This document shows positions 63,801-64,000 of a stretch of 64,000 bases of DNA, piece by piece; position 1 is the first letter of the stretch, and the number at the start of each line of letters is the position of its first letter. This stretch comes from Acidimicrobiaceae bacterium (GTDB lineage Bacteria; Actinomycetota; Acidimicrobiia; Acidimicrobiales; RAAP-2). The notes under the pieces are model-generated. The model was not told where the DNA came from and searched no databases. It saw only the letters and a program-made list of their open reading frames with translations. Where the stretch lies: assembly GCA_025350565.1 (NCBI GenBank), contig JANXXO010000076.1:1-64000 (forward strand). Direction: 5' to 3'. A program made the translations under genes and the position numbers.

Positions 63801-64000
63801 CCAACTTCGCCTACGCCGGTTACGGTGCGGGCTCCGGTGGCGACACCATCGTCTTCACCTTTGGTGTGGCGAACTCAGTAGCCAGCACGCCGGCCGTAAC
63901 CGTACAGACGGACCCGATTGAGTTCTTCTTGATCTCGAGCTCGGTCCTGAACGACTACACGTCTCCTGCCAGCATCGCCGTTGGTTCGACCGCCGTTCCC
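60818..64000 (+). CDS. Giant secreted IPT/TIG-like repeat surface protein, 3' end beyond window
   Basis: The frame is open for 1,061 codons to the last base. It starts with a signal peptide (NTLRRISRPLVKTFAVGAVL... ending near AIAGTAGAA) behind a strong AAGGAAGG seven bases before the ATG. The mature protein is very rich in Thr, Val, Ala, Gly, Ser and Asn with few Lys/Arg, and is built of beta-rich Ig-like modules, e.g. ITSVTPNELGIP...VTVTISGTGFELG, the hallmark of IPT/TIG domains; similar GTGF/GTNF turns recur. Sparse Cys occur in pairs (CTNATLAAGPACTNG, CSTSDPAVTC). Likely a cell-surface or S-layer-like or adhesin protein. Confidence 0.8.
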   Translation, partial: MNTLRRISRPLVKTFAVGAVLVAAALPAMAIAGTAGAATVAPTLTCTNATLAAGPACTNGYAIIGQGFGGNFVANGTSFANDQAVGGNVTLTTTAPGVSFSNVNESSATNLTATIVSTSATTPGFYPVTLTDSNGTTTLAVGLGVDNGPQITTIAGNVGTAGGAASTVTVTGKFLNTITNGDVVLSGTGTIPVVSSVVANNAGTSLTFNVNNVGTPGTFGVTISSTWPPGAVGVATSSYTLNGAATAVSITSVTPNELGIPSVNPSTVTVTISGTGFELGAVTTISTYAGVSVANKTFVNSTTITALITVAPGTAVGELNVGIVNPDTSSVSGTGLIGIGQPATTTVAGPAAPVAPALGLVIGTLTPGTSSILHVQGTSTFPISTGSTVKVAQTGVTNASETLSGTVVSVDATNTATVRVIVPRFATTVSSAATAAAATTIPVADATGLVGPFPVVATIVDGTSSENVNVTVATATSLTVSATKYAHAIGVTVEFPFPGTGAGTTNVLSIGNGTNTETASVLIHNAPAAAYTASTTGATLGTLDPGTYSINAYVPGFGFSTGSAVTFQSFAGAVANNDGVTGTVTVVNGNTATIAVTVPAKRSSATGDYLTTSATAGQNALQLNSVANSATAGSILVGDSLTINADAFFTTPETVTVTSVNPVTNVVGISPALAASHTGGGVGVGATITDNSDPQSLNDTVQANLTNGAGRVDLINPFFTFSTAGTITSASLNPVGAGAKAAPEVFTLSQATPDTNAADWTGTSTTAGVTFGAVTAVTATTISVPINVAAGTPANAVVPVSFTDGLETYAGSIAVVAGPTITAVTSVGNLTAGGSFTVGVTGTNFIVGNGTTPNMSCSTSDPAVTCTVQETITDSSTTATVSIFAGAAMLNGTDSITLTNSGTVGAPVTVNVPTFGAGTLAGAFTVSGQPVVTTIVPTVIAASTFPTVAKPYVVTGTGFAAAPTVCTLVATHPDLSTTSGTCSVTDVSATSASITNFAYAGYGAGSGGDTIVFTFGVANSVASTPAVTVQTDPIEFFLISSSVLNDYTSPASIAVGSTAVP

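Noticed and set aside
62641-63804. Minus-strand open frame of 387 aa inside the surface protein gene
   Set aside because: The Thr/Val/Ala codon bias of the plus-strand gene keeps the reverse frame open; it has no ribosome-binding site and no signal of its own.

Overview
The window is about 64 kb of a high-GC actinobacterial chromosome. Class Acidimicrobiia is the best guess, by inference only. Supporting signs are the GuaB3-type IMP dehydrogenase relative, the five-helix Sdh1-type succinate dehydrogenase anchor, a CtaF-type cytochrome oxidase subunit, a split three-gene proton-translocating transhydrogenase, a PcrA helicase with a C-terminal Tudor-like tail, frequent GTG/TTG starts and many start/stop overlaps. 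The genome looks compact: five convergent gene pairs overlap at their stops, by 4 to 21 nt. There is no CRISPR array, IS element, prophage or rRNA.

Layout. 1-6.6 kb: the end of a DHA2 drug exporter, a DUF998-like membrane protein, an OsmC-family peroxidase, a DinB-like protein, a SHOCT membrane protein, an MMPL exporter and a CoA-pyrophosphatase-type Nudix hydrolase. 6.6-16 kb: guaB3-guaA-pcrA, a phosphodiester glycosidase, then on the minus strand ubiA-dprE1-dprE2, the decaprenyl-phospho-arabinose route. 16-25 kb: a lone B12-binding mutase subunit, then a tightly packed run sucC-sucD-purN-purH-folD-cupin-metF, followed by icd and mdh. 25-29 kb: exported proteins, including a predicted seven-bladed propeller. 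28-32.5 kb: sdhC-sdhA-sdhB with an SCP2 protein and a nucleoside phosphorylase on the minus strand. 33-36.5 kb: an ABC exporter behind a strong palindrome, signal peptidase I and an exported protein. 36.6-40 kb: ctaC-ctaD-ctaF and tatA. 40-48.6 kb: AzlCD, a CopD-like protein, a crotonase, a degenerate GH1-like protein, DedA, a DoxX-Rieske fusion co-transcribed with a two-component system, an SCO6745-like protein and a frameshifted ogt. 48.7-55 kb: pntAA-pntAB-pntB, an aldo/keto reductase, a ferredoxin, gltX, a DUF218 protein, tRNA-Gln and tRNA-Glu. 55-60 kb: a truncated ABC ATPase remnant, secreted proteins, an amidase, a rhodanese and a rhodanese-MBL fusion. 60-64 kb: a 764-bp non-coding stretch with structured repeats leading into a very long IPT/TIG-like surface protein that runs off the window.

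Functionally the window is dominated by aerobic central metabolism: TCA enzymes (sucCD, icd, mdh, sdh), terminal oxidase, transhydrogenase, and one-carbon and purine synthesis. It also carries envelope functions: a polyprenyl-phosphate arabinose precursor, secretion, exporters and a large surface protein. The items most worth a second look are the DoxX-Rieske/two-component operon, the DprE1 with alanine at the benzothiazinone-target cysteine position, the ogt gene broken exactly at its active site, the ABC ATPase remnant that stops in its Walker A motif beside two tRNA genes, the GH1 pseudoenzyme, the rhodanese-first persulfide-dioxygenase-like fusion, and the palindrome and hairpin elements in the two long non-coding stretches.
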